Assembly (NCBI RefSeq): GCF_014196495.1
Contig: NZ_JACIDT010000009.1
Span: 62,001-126,000 of the forward strand
Length of the DNA: 64,000 nucleotides
Direction of reading: 5' to 3'
DNA from: Sphingobium jiangsuense
GTDB taxonomy: Bacteria; Pseudomonadota; Alphaproteobacteria; Sphingomonadales; Sphingomonadaceae
Program-made: the position numbers and the translations under genes
In this document: positions 7,268 through 16,075 of the stretch, one piece after another
Numbering within the stretch: the stretch's first letter is position 1
Layout of the letters: every line of letters begins with the position of its first letter
Notes under the pieces: model-generated
The model's input: only the letters and a program-made list of their open reading frames with translations
Database searches by the model: none
Told to the model about the DNA's origin: nothing

Positions 7268-9089
7268 ACCCATCCACATCCTCGCGGTCGACGATATCGA
7301 GGAGAATCTGGTCGCGCTCGACGCCGCGCTGCGCCGACCGGGGGTGGAGATCGTCCGCGCGCGCAGCGGATTCGAGGCGCTGGAGCTGATGCTGCGGCAG
7401 GATTTCGCGCTGGCGCTGCTCGATGTGCAGATGCCGGAGATGGACGGCTTCGAGCTGGCCGAGCTGATGCGCGGCACCGAACGCACGCGCCATGTGCCGA
7501 TCATCTTCCTCACCGCCGTCGCCACCGAGGAGAAGCGGCGCTTTCGCGGCTTCGAGGCGGGCGCGGTCGATTATCTGCTGAAGCCGCTCGACCTGACGAT
7601 CCTCGCCAGCAAGGTGAACGTGTTCGTGGAGCTGGCGGCGCAGCGCAAGGAGCTGGCGCGCCAGCGCGACGAGATCGCGATGGCGCTCGGCCGGTTGCGC
7701 GCCCATGGCGACAATTCGCCGCTGGCGGTGCTGGAGCTGGACGCCGCGCTGCGCATCTGCACCTGGACCCAGGGCGGCGAGCGGATGTTCGGCTATCCCG
7801 AGGCCGCGATGATCGGCCTGCACCTCAGCGAAGCGCCCTTCCTGATCGCCGACGAGGCCGCGAGCTTCCTCACGCCGATGCAGGCGCTGCTGGACGGCGA
7901 CGACCGGCGCACCGTGCAGGAGCACCGCTTCCGCCGCGCCGACGGCGAGGAGCGGCATGGCGAATGGCATTGCTCCGCGCTCGCCGGGCTGGGCCATTAT
8001 CCGCGCAGCCTGATGATCCAGGTGCAGGACGTGACCGAGCGCAAGCGGGCGGAGGAAACGCGGCGGCTGCTGATCGGGGAGCTGAACCACCGGGTCAAGA
8101 ACACGCTGGCGACCGTGCAGGCGATCGCCGCGCAGGGCCTGCGCCATGCCGCGTCCCCGGCCGATTTCCAGCACACCTTCACCGGGCGGTTGCAGGCGCT
8201 GGCGCGGGCCCATTCGCTGCTCAGCTCCGCGGTGTGGGAAAGCGCCGGGCTGCGCCACCTGATCGAGCAGCAACTGGCGATCGGCGCGATCGCGCGCGAG
8301 CGGCTGTCGCTCGACGGCCCCGACATCCGCCTCGCGCCGGAACCGGCGCTGCGCTTCGCGCTGGTGCTGCACGAGCTGGCGACCAACGCCCATAAATATG
8401 GCGCGCTGTCCAACGACACCGGCACGGTGGCGCTCAGCTGGTCGCTGGACGGCGGCTTCCTCTCGCTGCAATGGGTGGAACGGGGCGGGCCGCCCGTCGC
8501 CCCGCCCGAAAGGAGCGGCTTCGGCACGCAGCTGATCCGCAACAGCCTCGCGCCCGAAGGCGGGACGGCGTCGATCGACTTCCCCCCGGAAGGGATGCGG
8601 GCGTCGCTGACGATGGCCGTCGACGGGCGGGACGCGGAGGACGCGGAACAAACCCCGCCACCCCCCGCCGCCTCCGCCGCGCCGCCCGCCCCGCCCTCCG
8701 CCGATGCCGGCGCGATGAACGGCAGGCGCGTGCTGATCGTCGAGGACGAGCCGTTGGTGGCGATGGACATGATGTGCGCGATCGAGGATATCGGCGCCGA
8801 GCCGGTCGGCCCCGCCACCAGCTGCGCGCAGGCGCTGGAGATGATCGCGAGCGAGGGGCCGGAGTTCGTGCTGCTGGACGGCAATCTGAACGGCGAGCCG
8901 GTGGACAGCGTCGCGCGCGCGCTCGACGAGGCGAACATCCCCTTCGCCTTCGTCAGCGGCTATGACGCCGAGCATCTGCCCAGCGGCTTCGGCCATCGCC
9001 CCGTGCTCGGCAAGCCCTATGCCCAGTCCCAGCTGGAGGAGCTGCTGCACCGGCTGGCTGCGGGAAGCAGGCCGGGTGTGGACGCCTGA
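7257..9089 (+). CDS. Receiver-PAS-HWE histidine kinase-receiver signalling protein
   Basis: This 610-aa soluble protein has receiver 1 (about 5-122; acidic pair 12-13, phospho-Asp56), a short coiled coil, and a PAS domain (about 145-260, ending in the PAC-like QVQDVTERKRAEE). An HWE/HisKA_2 kinase domain follows with ELNHRVKNTLA (His278) and HELATNAHKYGAL. After an Ala/Pro linker comes a C-terminal receiver (about 488-600; VEDEPLVAMDM and FVLLDGN). HWE kinases of this layout feed the PhyR-NepR-EcfG stress cascade in sphingomonads. GTG 7257 was chosen because it lies at the start of the receiver fold and overlaps the CheR stop. The following GntR gene is convergent, with 2 nt between stops. 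Confidence 0.9.
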   Translation: MQVEPIHILAVDDIEENLVALDAALRRPGVEIVRARSGFEALELMLRQDFALALLDVQMPEMDGFELAELMRGTERTRHVPIIFLTAVATEEKRRFRGFEAGAVDYLLKPLDLTILASKVNVFVELAAQRKELARQRDEIAMALGRLRAHGDNSPLAVLELDAALRICTWTQGGERMFGYPEAAMIGLHLSEAPFLIADEAASFLTPMQALLDGDDRRTVQEHRFRRADGEERHGEWHCSALAGLGHYPRSLMIQVQDVTERKRAEETRRLLIGELNHRVKNTLATVQAIAAQGLRHAASPADFQHTFTGRLQALARAHSLLSSAVWESAGLRHLIEQQLAIGAIARERLSLDGPDIRLAPEPALRFALVLHELATNAHKYGALSNDTGTVALSWSLDGGFLSLQWVERGGPPVAPPERSGFGTQLIRNSLAPEGGTASIDFPPEGMRASLTMAVDGRDAEDAEQTPPPPAASAAPPAPPSADAGAMNGRRVLIVEDEPLVAMDMMCAIEDIGAEPVGPATSCAQALEMIASEGPEFVLLDGNLNGEPVDSVARALDEANIPFAFVSGYDAEHLPSGFGHRPVLGKPYAQSQLEELLHRLAAGSRPGVDA

Positions 9090-9091
9090 TC

Positions 9092-9751
9092 TTATTCCAG
9101 CCCGAACAGCTTGCCCCGGACCGACTGCAAATGGCTGCGCATCGCCCGTTCGGCGGCCTGCGGATCATGGTTGCGGATCGCGTCGATGATCAGCGCATGC
9201 TCGGAATCGGTATCCTCCTTCGGGCCGGGCTCCGCCCCGAACACCTGCTCGATCCGGCGGTCCAGCGTATGCTTCATCTGCGCGCGCAGCGTGTCGTAGA
9301 GCGTCAGCAGCAGCACATTGTGCGTCGCCTGGGCGATGATCCGGTGCAGCCGTTCGTCCAGATGCTTCCATTGCAGCATGGTCGTGCAGGAATCCCGGTC
9401 GGCCAGGCAGGCGTCCATCGCCCGGATGTCGTCCGTCGTCGCGTGGATCGCCGCCAGCGCCGCCAGCTGCGGTTCGAGGACCGAGCGCGCCTGAAGGATG
9501 TTGTCGACGCTGAACGCGGAGGAAATCGGGGAATCCTCGACCGCAAGCTGGCGCGGCCCGATGAAGGTGCCCTTGCCCACATGGCGCCAGATCAGGCCCT
9601 CTTTCTCCAGCTTCTTGAGCAGCGTGCGCAGCTTCCCCCGCGAAATGCCCAGCTCGGCGCTCAATGCGGGTTCGGGCGGCAGGCGGTTTTCGCCCCGGTC
9701 GATCGTCTCGTCGAGAAAGGCGCGCAGGCGGGCAAGATCGGCATTCAGCAA
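9092..9751 (-). CDS. FadR-type GntR family transcriptional regulator
   Basis: This 219-aa protein has a winged helix-turn-helix at the N-terminus (LPPEPALSAELGISRGKLRTLLKKL, quoted in parts: LPPEPALSAEL and ISRGKLRTLLKKL; then GLIWRHVGKGTFIG) and an all-helical FCD ligand-binding domain. The FCD metal-binding positions are plausible at D-xx-L-H (HLDERLHRIIAQATHN) and later His residues. The frame has no ATG near the domain start. TTG at 9749-9751 has AAGGAG 8 nt upstream and gives a domain of normal size; a further TTG at 9829 is possible but lacks a ribosome site. It probably controls the adjacent catabolic genes and the MHS transporter, with an organic acid as effector (inference). Confidence 0.85.
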   Translation of the reverse strand: MLNADLARLRAFLDETIDRGENRLPPEPALSAELGISRGKLRTLLKKLEKEGLIWRHVGKGTFIGPRQLAVEDSPISSAFSVDNILQARSVLEPQLAALAAIHATTDDIRAMDACLADRDSCTTMLQWKHLDERLHRIIAQATHNVLLLTLYDTLRAQMKHTLDRRIEQVFGAEPGPKEDTDSEHALIIDAIRNHDPQAAERAMRSHLQSVRGKLFGLE

Positions 9752-9865
9752 GGTCAATTCTCCTTCCCGCAATCTAGCACAGCGGATTGGAGGATTGGAA
9801 CGATCATTGAGCGCATTGCCATCGGTCAAACGGGCGATGCCGCCGACCCTGTCCTTCCGACCGGC

Positions 9866-10900
9866 TCAGGGCTTCCAGCGGATGAGCGCGCCCAGGAATT
9901 CGGAGCGCGGCAGGCGGTCGAACAGCGCGGGCGCCTCCTTCGCGTCCACCGCCTCGCTGACCAGCGGCGCGACCTTGATGCGGCCATGGGCGAGCAGGTC
10001 GAGCAGCAGCGCCGAATCCCCCGCGCTGGTGCCGATGTCGTTGCCCTCGAACCGCCCGCCGCGATAGCTGCGCAGCGGCCAGTTTGTCGGCGGCGCCATC
10101 TCGACGGTGTCGAGCCGCCAGGGCCGGGAATTGAAATAGGCGCCGACCAGCGACAGCCCCTTCATCCACGCCTCGCCGTAAAGATCGACCTTATATCCCG
10201 CCGGGTTGAGCGAGGCCGCCACCACGCGACCCCGGCGGCGGGTCAGCCCGATGGCGCGGTCGATCATCACCGGCGCGCCGCTCAGCTCGATGGTCGCGGC
10301 CACGCCCCCGCCCGCAAGCGCGGCCGCCGCCCCGGCCAGCCCCTGCTCGTCGCCCGCCTCGAACACGAAGTCGGCGCCCAGCGCCAGCGCGAGGTCGAGC
10401 CGCTTGCGGTCGAGATCGACGCCGATCACCGGCACCGCCCCGGCGCAGCGCGCGATCTGCGTCGCGATTAGGCCGATCAGCCCCTGACCGGCGACGAGCA
10501 CCGGGTCGCCCATCGCGATCTGCGCCAGCCGCACCGCATAGAGCGCGGTCGCGCCGACGGTGAAGAAGGCCGCGTCCTGCGAGGACACGCCGTCGGGAAT
10601 GGGGAACGCCAGATCCGCGTCGCAGGCGACAAGGCTGCCGTGCGAGGCGCTGGCCGCGACGCGGTCGCCGACCGCGAAGCCCGTCACCCCCTCGCCCACC
10701 GCCGCGACATGGCCGACGAGGCTGTAGCCGGGGAAGAACGGATAGTCCGGCGCCTGCTTCAGCAAGGTCCGCTCCGTCCCCGCGCTGATCAGCGAGAGTT
10801 CCGCCTCGATCAGGATGCGCCCCGGTTCCGGCGGCTCGATCGCGCGATCGAGCAATTCGGCCCTGCCCGGCGCCGTGAAGGCGATGACGCTGCTTCGCAT
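9866..10900 (-). CDS. Medium-chain dehydrogenase/reductase (zinc-binding alcohol dehydrogenase family)
   Basis: This 344-aa protein has the GroES-like fold and a Rossmann domain with GQGLIGLIATQIARCAGA followed by GVDLDRKRL, which fits NAD(H) binding. The SAGTERTLL segment belongs to the subgroup seen in bi-domain oxidoreductases and bacteriochlorophyllide-type dehydrogenases. The usual Cys-Gly-(S/T)-Asp and GHE zinc ligands are absent, so zinc catalysis is doubtful. ATG 10900 (MRSSVIAF) was chosen over an upstream in-frame codon since GAAGGG precedes it. It is the last gene of a minus-strand run beginning at 14494, where it follows the aldehyde dehydrogenase by 40 nt. Oxidation of a pathway intermediate is inferred. 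Confidence 0.82.
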   Translation of the reverse strand: MRSSVIAFTAPGRAELLDRAIEPPEPGRILIEAELSLISAGTERTLLKQAPDYPFFPGYSLVGHVAAVGEGVTGFAVGDRVAASASHGSLVACDADLAFPIPDGVSSQDAAFFTVGATALYAVRLAQIAMGDPVLVAGQGLIGLIATQIARCAGAVPVIGVDLDRKRLDLALALGADFVFEAGDEQGLAGAAAALAGGGVAATIELSGAPVMIDRAIGLTRRRGRVVAASLNPAGYKVDLYGEAWMKGLSLVGAYFNSRPWRLDTVEMAPPTNWPLRSYRGGRFEGNDIGTSAGDSALLLDLLAHGRIKVAPLVSEAVDAKEAPALFDRLPRSEFLGALIRWKP

Positions 10901-10940
10901 GACTGCCCTTCTCCCCCCTATCGCGCGCTCCCTGCGCGCG

Positions 10941-12410
10941 TCAGATTCCGCCCAGCGCGACATATTTGGTTTCGAGATATTCCTCGATGCCGTAGCGCGA
11001 GCCCTCGCGCCCCAGCCCGGATGCCTTGACGCCGCCGAACGGCGCGACCTCGGTGGAGATCAGCCCCTCATTGACGCCGATCATCCCGAATTCCAGCGCC
11101 TCGGTCACGCGGAAGATCCGCCCCGCGTCGCGCGCGCAGAGATAGGCGGCGAGGCCGAACGGCGTGTCGTTGGCGAGCGCGATCGCCTCCTCCTCGGTGT
11201 CGAAGCGGAAGAGCGGCGCCACCGGGCCGAAGGTCTCCTCGGAAAAGATCGCCGCGTCGCGCGGCACGCCGGTCAGCACCGTGGGCTGGAAGAACAGCCC
11301 GCCCCGCTCATGCCGCGCGCCGCCCGCCGCCACGCAAGCGCCCTTCGCCACCGCGTCGGCGATATGCTCCTCCACCTTGCGCACCGCCTTGTCGTCGATC
11401 AGCGGGCCGACCGCGACGTCGGCCTCCGTGCCGTCGCCGACGCGCAGCCGCGCGCTTTCCCCGGCGAGGCGCGCGGCGAAGCGGTCGTAGATGCCCGCCT
11501 GCACCAGAAAGCGGTTGGCGCCGACGCAGCTCTGGCCGGAATTGCGATATTTGGCGACCATCGCCGCCGCGACCGCCGTTTCGAGGTCGGCATCGTCGAA
11601 GACGATGAACGGCGCATTGCCGCCCAGCTCCATGCTGGTGCGCTTGATCGTCGGCGCGCACTGTTCCAGCAGCAGCGCGCCGATCTCGGTCGATCCGGTG
11701 AAGGAGAGCTTGCGCACCACGGGGCTGGCGGTCAGCGCGCCGCCGATCTCCCCGGCGGAGCCCGTCACCACATTGCACACGCCCGCGGGCAGGCCCGCCC
11801 GCTCGGCCAGCACGCCCAGCGCCAGCGCGGTCAGCGGCGTCTGGCTCGCGGGCTTGATCACCCCGGCGCATCCGACAGCCCAGCCGGGGCCGGCCTTGCG
11901 CGTGATCATCGCGGCGGGGAAATTCCACGGCGTGATCGCCGCGAACACGCCCACCGGCGCCTTCTGCACCAATATGCGCCGTCCGTGCATATTCTGCGGG
12001 ATGATGTCGCCATAGGCGCGCTTGGCCTCCTCGGCGAACCATTCGATGAAGCTCGCCGCATAGAGCACCTCGCCCCGCCCCTCGGCCAGCGGCTTGCCCT
12101 GCTCGGACGTGATCAGCAGCGCCAGATCGTCGGCATGCTCCAGCATCAGCTCGTAAAGCCGCCGCAGCACCGCCGACCGCTCCCTGGCGAGCGCGCCGCG
12201 CCAGCCGCGCATCGCCTTTTCGGCGGCCTCGATCGCGCGGCCCGTCTCGGCCGCGCCGCCGCGCGGCACGCGGGCGAGGAGCGCGCCGGTCGCGGGGTTG
12301 CGCACGTCGATGGTGCGGCCGTCATCGGCCCCGACCCATTGCCCGCCGATCAGCATCGCCTGCTTCAGCAGTTCCGGATCCTTCAGCGGCAGCGCGGCAC
12401 GCTCTTCCAT
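10941..12410 (-). CDS. gabD: NAD(P)-dependent succinate-semialdehyde dehydrogenase family protein
   Basis: This 489-aa aldehyde dehydrogenase has general base Glu261 in MELGGNAPF, catalytic Cys295 in NSGQSCVGANR, the cofactor segment ITPWNFPAAMITRK, FTGSTEIG and the C-terminal APFGGVKASGLGREG-like APFGGVKASG. The length and the GQSCVGANR signature place it with GabD-type enzymes, which oxidise succinate semialdehyde to succinate; glutarate- or ketoglutarate-semialdehyde enzymes look alike. ATG 12410 has GGAGGA 5 nt upstream. It sits 10 nt downstream of the DapA-fold gene, so the aldolase product is a plausible source of its aldehyde. The substrate is not proven by sequence. Confidence 0.88.
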   Translation of the reverse strand: MEERAALPLKDPELLKQAMLIGGQWVGADDGRTIDVRNPATGALLARVPRGGAAETGRAIEAAEKAMRGWRGALARERSAVLRRLYELMLEHADDLALLITSEQGKPLAEGRGEVLYAASFIEWFAEEAKRAYGDIIPQNMHGRRILVQKAPVGVFAAITPWNFPAAMITRKAGPGWAVGCAGVIKPASQTPLTALALGVLAERAGLPAGVCNVVTGSAGEIGGALTASPVVRKLSFTGSTEIGALLLEQCAPTIKRTSMELGGNAPFIVFDDADLETAVAAAMVAKYRNSGQSCVGANRFLVQAGIYDRFAARLAGESARLRVGDGTEADVAVGPLIDDKAVRKVEEHIADAVAKGACVAAGGARHERGGLFFQPTVLTGVPRDAAIFSEETFGPVAPLFRFDTEEEAIALANDTPFGLAAYLCARDAGRIFRVTEALEFGMIGVNEGLISTEVAPFGGVKASGLGREGSRYGIEEYLETKYVALGGI

Positions 12411-12420
12411 CACATCCTCC

Positions 12421-13431
12421 TCATGCCGGGTTGCGGCCGGTGAAAAACGCCTCGTCGGGATCGCGCGTCGGGTCGAGGCCCGACGCCTCCTGCCCCCGGC
12501 GCAGCGCGATCATGTCGCGCTGATAGAGGCGCGCGGTCGGGTGACGCAATGGCCCGCCATTATAGCCCTGAAGCCAGCTTTCATATTTCCACATCATCCG
12601 GTTGATGAGGCCGTTGCCCGCCTGCGGCACGCTGCCGAACGCCTTGCGCGCGGCATCCATGCGATAGAAGGCGGCGGTGGCCTCCTCGAAGCGGCCCTCG
12701 CGGATCATCGTGAAGATGCGCGGCAGCAGCGGCCCGTAGAAGGCGGAGAAATTGGTGCCGCAGAACGGCACGTCGATCAGCTGGGCGAGCGGGATGAATT
12801 CATGCTCCATCGGGAAGGAGATCACCACCTCCTTGTGGAAGGCGCGATGCACCTCGATCGGCGCCATGATGTTGGGCATGCCCCCTTCCGCCTTGATCGC
12901 GACGATGGTCGGGCAATCGTCGACCAGGCGGCGCAGCAGCGCGACCGGAATGTCGGCGGGGTCGAGCCTGCCGAACCCCCAGGTCGGGATCGGGAACACC
13001 ATCACCGCCAGATCGACCGCGTCGCAGAACGCCCTGGTATAGGCATGGACCTCCTCCAGCGACTTCGGATAGAAATAGGGCGGATAGCCGAGCAGCACCA
13101 GCTCCGCCCCGGCCTCCGCGGCGCGGCGCGCGGCCTCGATATTGTCCTCCAGCGTGTTGAACACGGCGTGATGCACGACGAACAGCCGCCCCGCCGCCTG
13201 ATCGACCATGATGCGGACGAACTCGGCATATTCGTCGGGCGTGATCGCCACTTCGGAACAGGCGAGCGTGCCGACGAAGCCGTGCTCGATCGCCAGCTCC
13301 ACATCATGGCGGATCGCCTTTTCGTTGAGGCGCCGGAAATCCTGCGTCATCGTCGGGATGGTGACGTTGGCGACGCCCAACATCTTTTCGCGGGCCCATT
13401 CGCGGGCGGTCGATCGGGTGTAGCTGGCCAT
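12421..13431 (-). CDS. Dihydrodipicolinate synthase (DapA)-family aldolase or hydratase
   Basis: This 336-aa protein has a TIM-barrel of the N-acetylneuraminate lyase/DapA superfamily, recognised from the LGVANVTIPTMTQDFRRLN opening (seen as LGVANVTIPTM and DFRRLNEKAI), GYPPYFYPKSLEEV and the Schiff-base strand TIVAIKAEGG with Lys180. The Tyr of the usual Y-N-x-P motif is replaced by Phe146 (VFPIPTWG). A C-terminal tail of about 50 residues exceeds the normal 290-300 aa. It is therefore not a biosynthetic DapA but a catabolic lyase, deaminase or hydratase acting on a 2-oxo acid. Neighbours are an ornithine cyclodeaminase-fold protein upstream and a semialdehyde dehydrogenase 10 nt downstream. 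Confidence 0.85.
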   Translation of the reverse strand: MASYTRSTAREWAREKMLGVANVTIPTMTQDFRRLNEKAIRHDVELAIEHGFVGTLACSEVAITPDEYAEFVRIMVDQAAGRLFVVHHAVFNTLEDNIEAARRAAEAGAELVLLGYPPYFYPKSLEEVHAYTRAFCDAVDLAVMVFPIPTWGFGRLDPADIPVALLRRLVDDCPTIVAIKAEGGMPNIMAPIEVHRAFHKEVVISFPMEHEFIPLAQLIDVPFCGTNFSAFYGPLLPRIFTMIREGRFEEATAAFYRMDAARKAFGSVPQAGNGLINRMMWKYESWLQGYNGGPLRHPTARLYQRDMIALRRGQEASGLDPTRDPDEAFFTGRNPA

Positions 13432-13501
13432 GGCGTTTTCCGTGCTGGAGGGTGAAGGAACGGATCGGGCGGCTGTTTGCTCCCTATCCCTGCTCTTGCG
13501 T

Positions 13502-14494
13502 CTATTTGCCCTTGTCGATCGGCGGGGCGAAGGCCGGGATCGTCGTGCCCGCGCCGCGCGCCTCGGCGCGATCGGCGCACAGGCCCGCGACGGCGAGGTC
13601 CTGAATGGCCGCGCCCACCGACTTGTAGAGCGCTATCTCGCCGGGCGAGCGGCGGCCGGGGTGCGCGCCGGAAACCAGCGCGTCGAGGCCGATCAGCTTG
13701 TCGGCGAAGGCCACGCCCTCGCGCGCGGCGGCGATCATGTCGCCGGTGTCGTGGGCGACCTCATCCACCATATCGGCGACGATCAGGTCGGCGCGGGCGA
13801 TCGCCTCCGGGTCGATCTCGCGCTGTTCGGGCAGGGTGGAGCCGATGGAGATGACCGTCATGCCGGGGCGCATCCATTCGCCCCGGAAGGTCGGCGTCTC
13901 GTCGCGCGAGCGCGCGGCGCAAAGGACGAGGTTGGCGCCCGCGACGGCCTGCCCGGCGCTTTCCGCCTGCGCGACCGCGAAAGGCTGCCCGGCGAATTCG
14001 GCGGCGAAGGCGGCGCGGCTGGCGGCGCGCGGGCTGAACACCGTCACCGCCTCCACCCCGCCCAGCGACGCGACGGCCTTCAGATGCGTCCGCGCCTCGA
14101 AGCCCGATCCGATCACCGCGATCCGGCGCGGCCCCGGCACCGCGAGCAGGTCCGCCGCCAGCGCCGAGGTCGCGGCGGTGCGCAGGCCGGTCACCGCATT
14201 GCCCGCGAGCAGCGCGCGCAGCGCCGTCGTCCGCTGGTCGAACAGCGGGATCAGATAGCTCGCCGCCCGCGCTCTGGGCGAGGCGGCGATCATCTTGGCG
14301 CCCATATAGGGCGATCCGGGCATGACGCCGGTGAGCGTGCGCAGCCACACCCCGTCGCCCCGCGCCATCAGGCGCGGCGGGAACATCGCCTCGCTTGCCG
14401 GCGCGCCATAGGCGGCCCGCAGCGCCGCGATCGCGCCGTCCCAATCGAACAGCGCCGCGACATCCTCATCGCTCAGGATACGAACCGAACCCAT
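13502..14494 (-). CDS. Ornithine cyclodeaminase/mu-crystallin family protein
   Basis: This 330-aa protein has the family's N-terminal half (SDEDVAALFDWDGAIAALRAAY, seen as ILSDEDVAALFDW; GAKMIAASP) and a Rossmann domain with RRIAVIGSGFEARTHL and ALLAGNAVTGLRTAATSALAA before it. Family members are ornithine cyclodeaminases, alanine dehydrogenases, ketimine reductases or delta1-pyrroline-2-carboxylate reductases. It is the first gene of the minus-strand catabolic run, with a GAGG ribosome site before ATG 14494, and faces the divergent MHS transporter. With the DapA-fold and semialdehyde genes it suggests breakdown of an imino acid or amino acid. That pathway is an inference. Confidence 0.87.
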   Translation of the reverse strand: MGSVRILSDEDVAALFDWDGAIAALRAAYGAPASEAMFPPRLMARGDGVWLRTLTGVMPGSPYMGAKMIAASPRARAASYLIPLFDQRTTALRALLAGNAVTGLRTAATSALAADLLAVPGPRRIAVIGSGFEARTHLKAVASLGGVEAVTVFSPRAASRAAFAAEFAGQPFAVAQAESAGQAVAGANLVLCAARSRDETPTFRGEWMRPGMTVISIGSTLPEQREIDPEAIARADLIVADMVDEVAHDTGDMIAAAREGVAFADKLIGLDALVSGAHPGRRSPGEIALYKSVGAAIQDLAVAGLCADRAEARGAGTTIPAFAPPIDKGK

Positions 14495-14574
14495 GATCCC
14501 TCATTTCCTTCCAGAGCGGCAATCGCCCCGCGTTTATGCCTTGCCCCCGGATTAAGTTTCATATTGATGCATGT

Positions 14575-14587
14575 CAATTCTAAATTG
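14575..14587. promoter_or_regulatory. Dyad in the divergent promoter of the catabolic operon and transporter
   Basis: CAATT-CTA-AATTG is a perfect 5-bp inverted repeat in an AT-rich island between two divergent start codons (14494 and 14714). Just upstream, TTGATGCATGTCAA also has matching outer arms (TTGA...TCAA). Either could be the operator of the GntR regulator at 9092-9751. Confidence 0.35.
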
Positions 14588-14713
14588 CACCACACAATCT
14601 CATAGTTGCGCCGGTGGGGAACAACGCGCACTTGCACCGGTGGACGGGATGGACTTGAATGCCCCGCGCGCCGCGCAACGGCGGCGACCGGGAGAGAGTG
14701 GGGGCTGACGGCG

Positions 14714-16057
14714 ATGCGGCATGAGGAAAAGGCGGACCTGCCCTATCTGCGCAAGGTGGTGGGCGCGTCGATGGCGGGCACGGTCGTCGAATGGTATGAA
14801 TTCTTCCTCTACGGCACCGCCGCGACGCTGGTGTTCGGCAAGCTGTTCTTCCCGCAGACCGGGAACGAACTGGACGGCGTGATCGCCGCCTTCGCCACCT
14901 ATGCGGTCGGCTTCATCGCGCGGCCGCTGGGCGGCATCGTGTTCGGCCATGTCGGCGACCGGATCGGGCGCAAGTCGCTGCTCCAGTTCAGCCTGATGCT
15001 GATTGGCGCCTCGACCTTCCTGATGGGCTGCCTGCCGACCTTCGCCAGCATCGGCTATTGGGCGCCGGTGCTGCTGGTGCTGCTGCGCTTCGTCCAGGGC
15101 TTCGCGCTGGGCGGCGAATGGGGCGGCGCGGTGCTGCTGGTGGCGGAACACAGCCCCAATCGCAGCCGCGCCTTCTGGAGCAGCTTCCCGCAGGCCGGGG
15201 TGCCGCTCGGCAATCTGCTGGCGACCATCGTGCTGCTGGTGCTGTCGGCGACGCTGTCCGGCGAGGCGTTTCTGGACTGGGGCTGGCGCGTCGGCTTCTG
15301 GCTGTCGGTCGTGATCGTCGGCATCGGCTATTATATCCGCACCCAGGTAGCCGACTCCCCGATCTTCGAGGCCGCGAAGGCCGAGGCGGAGGAAAAGGCG
15401 GGCGCGGGCTATGGCGTGACCGAGGTGTTCCGCCGCTATCCGCGCGGCGTGCTGACCGCGATGGGCCTGCGCGTGGGCGAGAACATCCTCTATTATATGG
15501 TCGTCACCTTCTCGATCACCTATCTGGCGCATATCGGCGTCGACACCACGCAGATACTGGCGCTGCTGTTCTGCGCGCACATCGTCCATGTGCTGATCAT
15601 CCCGCCGATCGGCGCGCTGGCCGACAGGGTCGGCCGCAAGCCCGTCTATATCCTCGGCGCGGCGCTCGCCATCGCGTGGCCGTTCCTCGCCTTCCCGATG
15701 TTCGCCGGCGCCGCGACCGCGCCGATCCTCGCGGCGATCTTCATCGGCATGATCGTGCATGCGCTGATGTACGCGGCCCAGCCCGCGATCATGGCGGAGA
15801 TGTTCCCGACGCGGATGCGCTATTCCGGCGTGTCGCTCGGCTATCAGGTGACGGCCCTGTTCGCCGGGTCATGGGCGCCGCTGATCGGCACCGCGCTGCT
15901 GCGCGAATATGACGACTGGCCGCCGATCGCCCTCTATATCGGCGCGGCGGCGGCGATCAGCCTCATCGCCGCGCTGTGCATGAAGGAAAGCAAGGGCCTG
16001 TCCCTGCTCGCCCTCGACCGCGAGGACCGGGAGCGCCTTTCCGACGCCGCGCGATAG
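14714..16057 (+). CDS. MFS transporter of the MHS (metabolite:proton symporter) family
   Basis: This 447-aa inner-membrane protein has about 12 membrane helices. MHS landmarks are GTVVEWYEFFLYGT at the start, FGHVGDRIGRKSLL in the loop 2-3 motif, RFVQGFALGGEWGGAVLLVAEH (seen as RFVQGFALGGEWGG) and GALADRVGRKPVY in the second half. Relatives are ShiA, ProP, KgtP and PcaT, which bring in shikimate, proline/betaine, 2-oxoglutarate or dicarboxylates with protons. The start at MRHEEKADL matches family starts; 36 codons upstream are open but unlike the family. It is divergent from the catabolic genes and most likely imports their substrate. Confidence 0.9.
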   Translation: MRHEEKADLPYLRKVVGASMAGTVVEWYEFFLYGTAATLVFGKLFFPQTGNELDGVIAAFATYAVGFIARPLGGIVFGHVGDRIGRKSLLQFSLMLIGASTFLMGCLPTFASIGYWAPVLLVLLRFVQGFALGGEWGGAVLLVAEHSPNRSRAFWSSFPQAGVPLGNLLATIVLLVLSATLSGEAFLDWGWRVGFWLSVVIVGIGYYIRTQVADSPIFEAAKAEAEEKAGAGYGVTEVFRRYPRGVLTAMGLRVGENILYYMVVTFSITYLAHIGVDTTQILALLFCAHIVHVLIIPPIGALADRVGRKPVYILGAALAIAWPFLAFPMFAGAATAPILAAIFIGMIVHALMYAAQPAIMAEMFPTRMRYSGVSLGYQVTALFAGSWAPLIGTALLREYDDWPPIALYIGAAAAISLIAALCMKESKGLSLLALDREDRERLSDAAR

Positions 16058-16075
16058 ACGCGCGCACTTTCGCTC

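Noticed and set aside
10941..14494. trans-4-hydroxyproline degradation as the function of the catabolic island
   Set aside because: The DapA-fold, cyclodeaminase-fold and semialdehyde genes fit in part, but no epimerase or D-hydroxyproline oxidase is present and the DapA-like protein lacks the usual Tyr.
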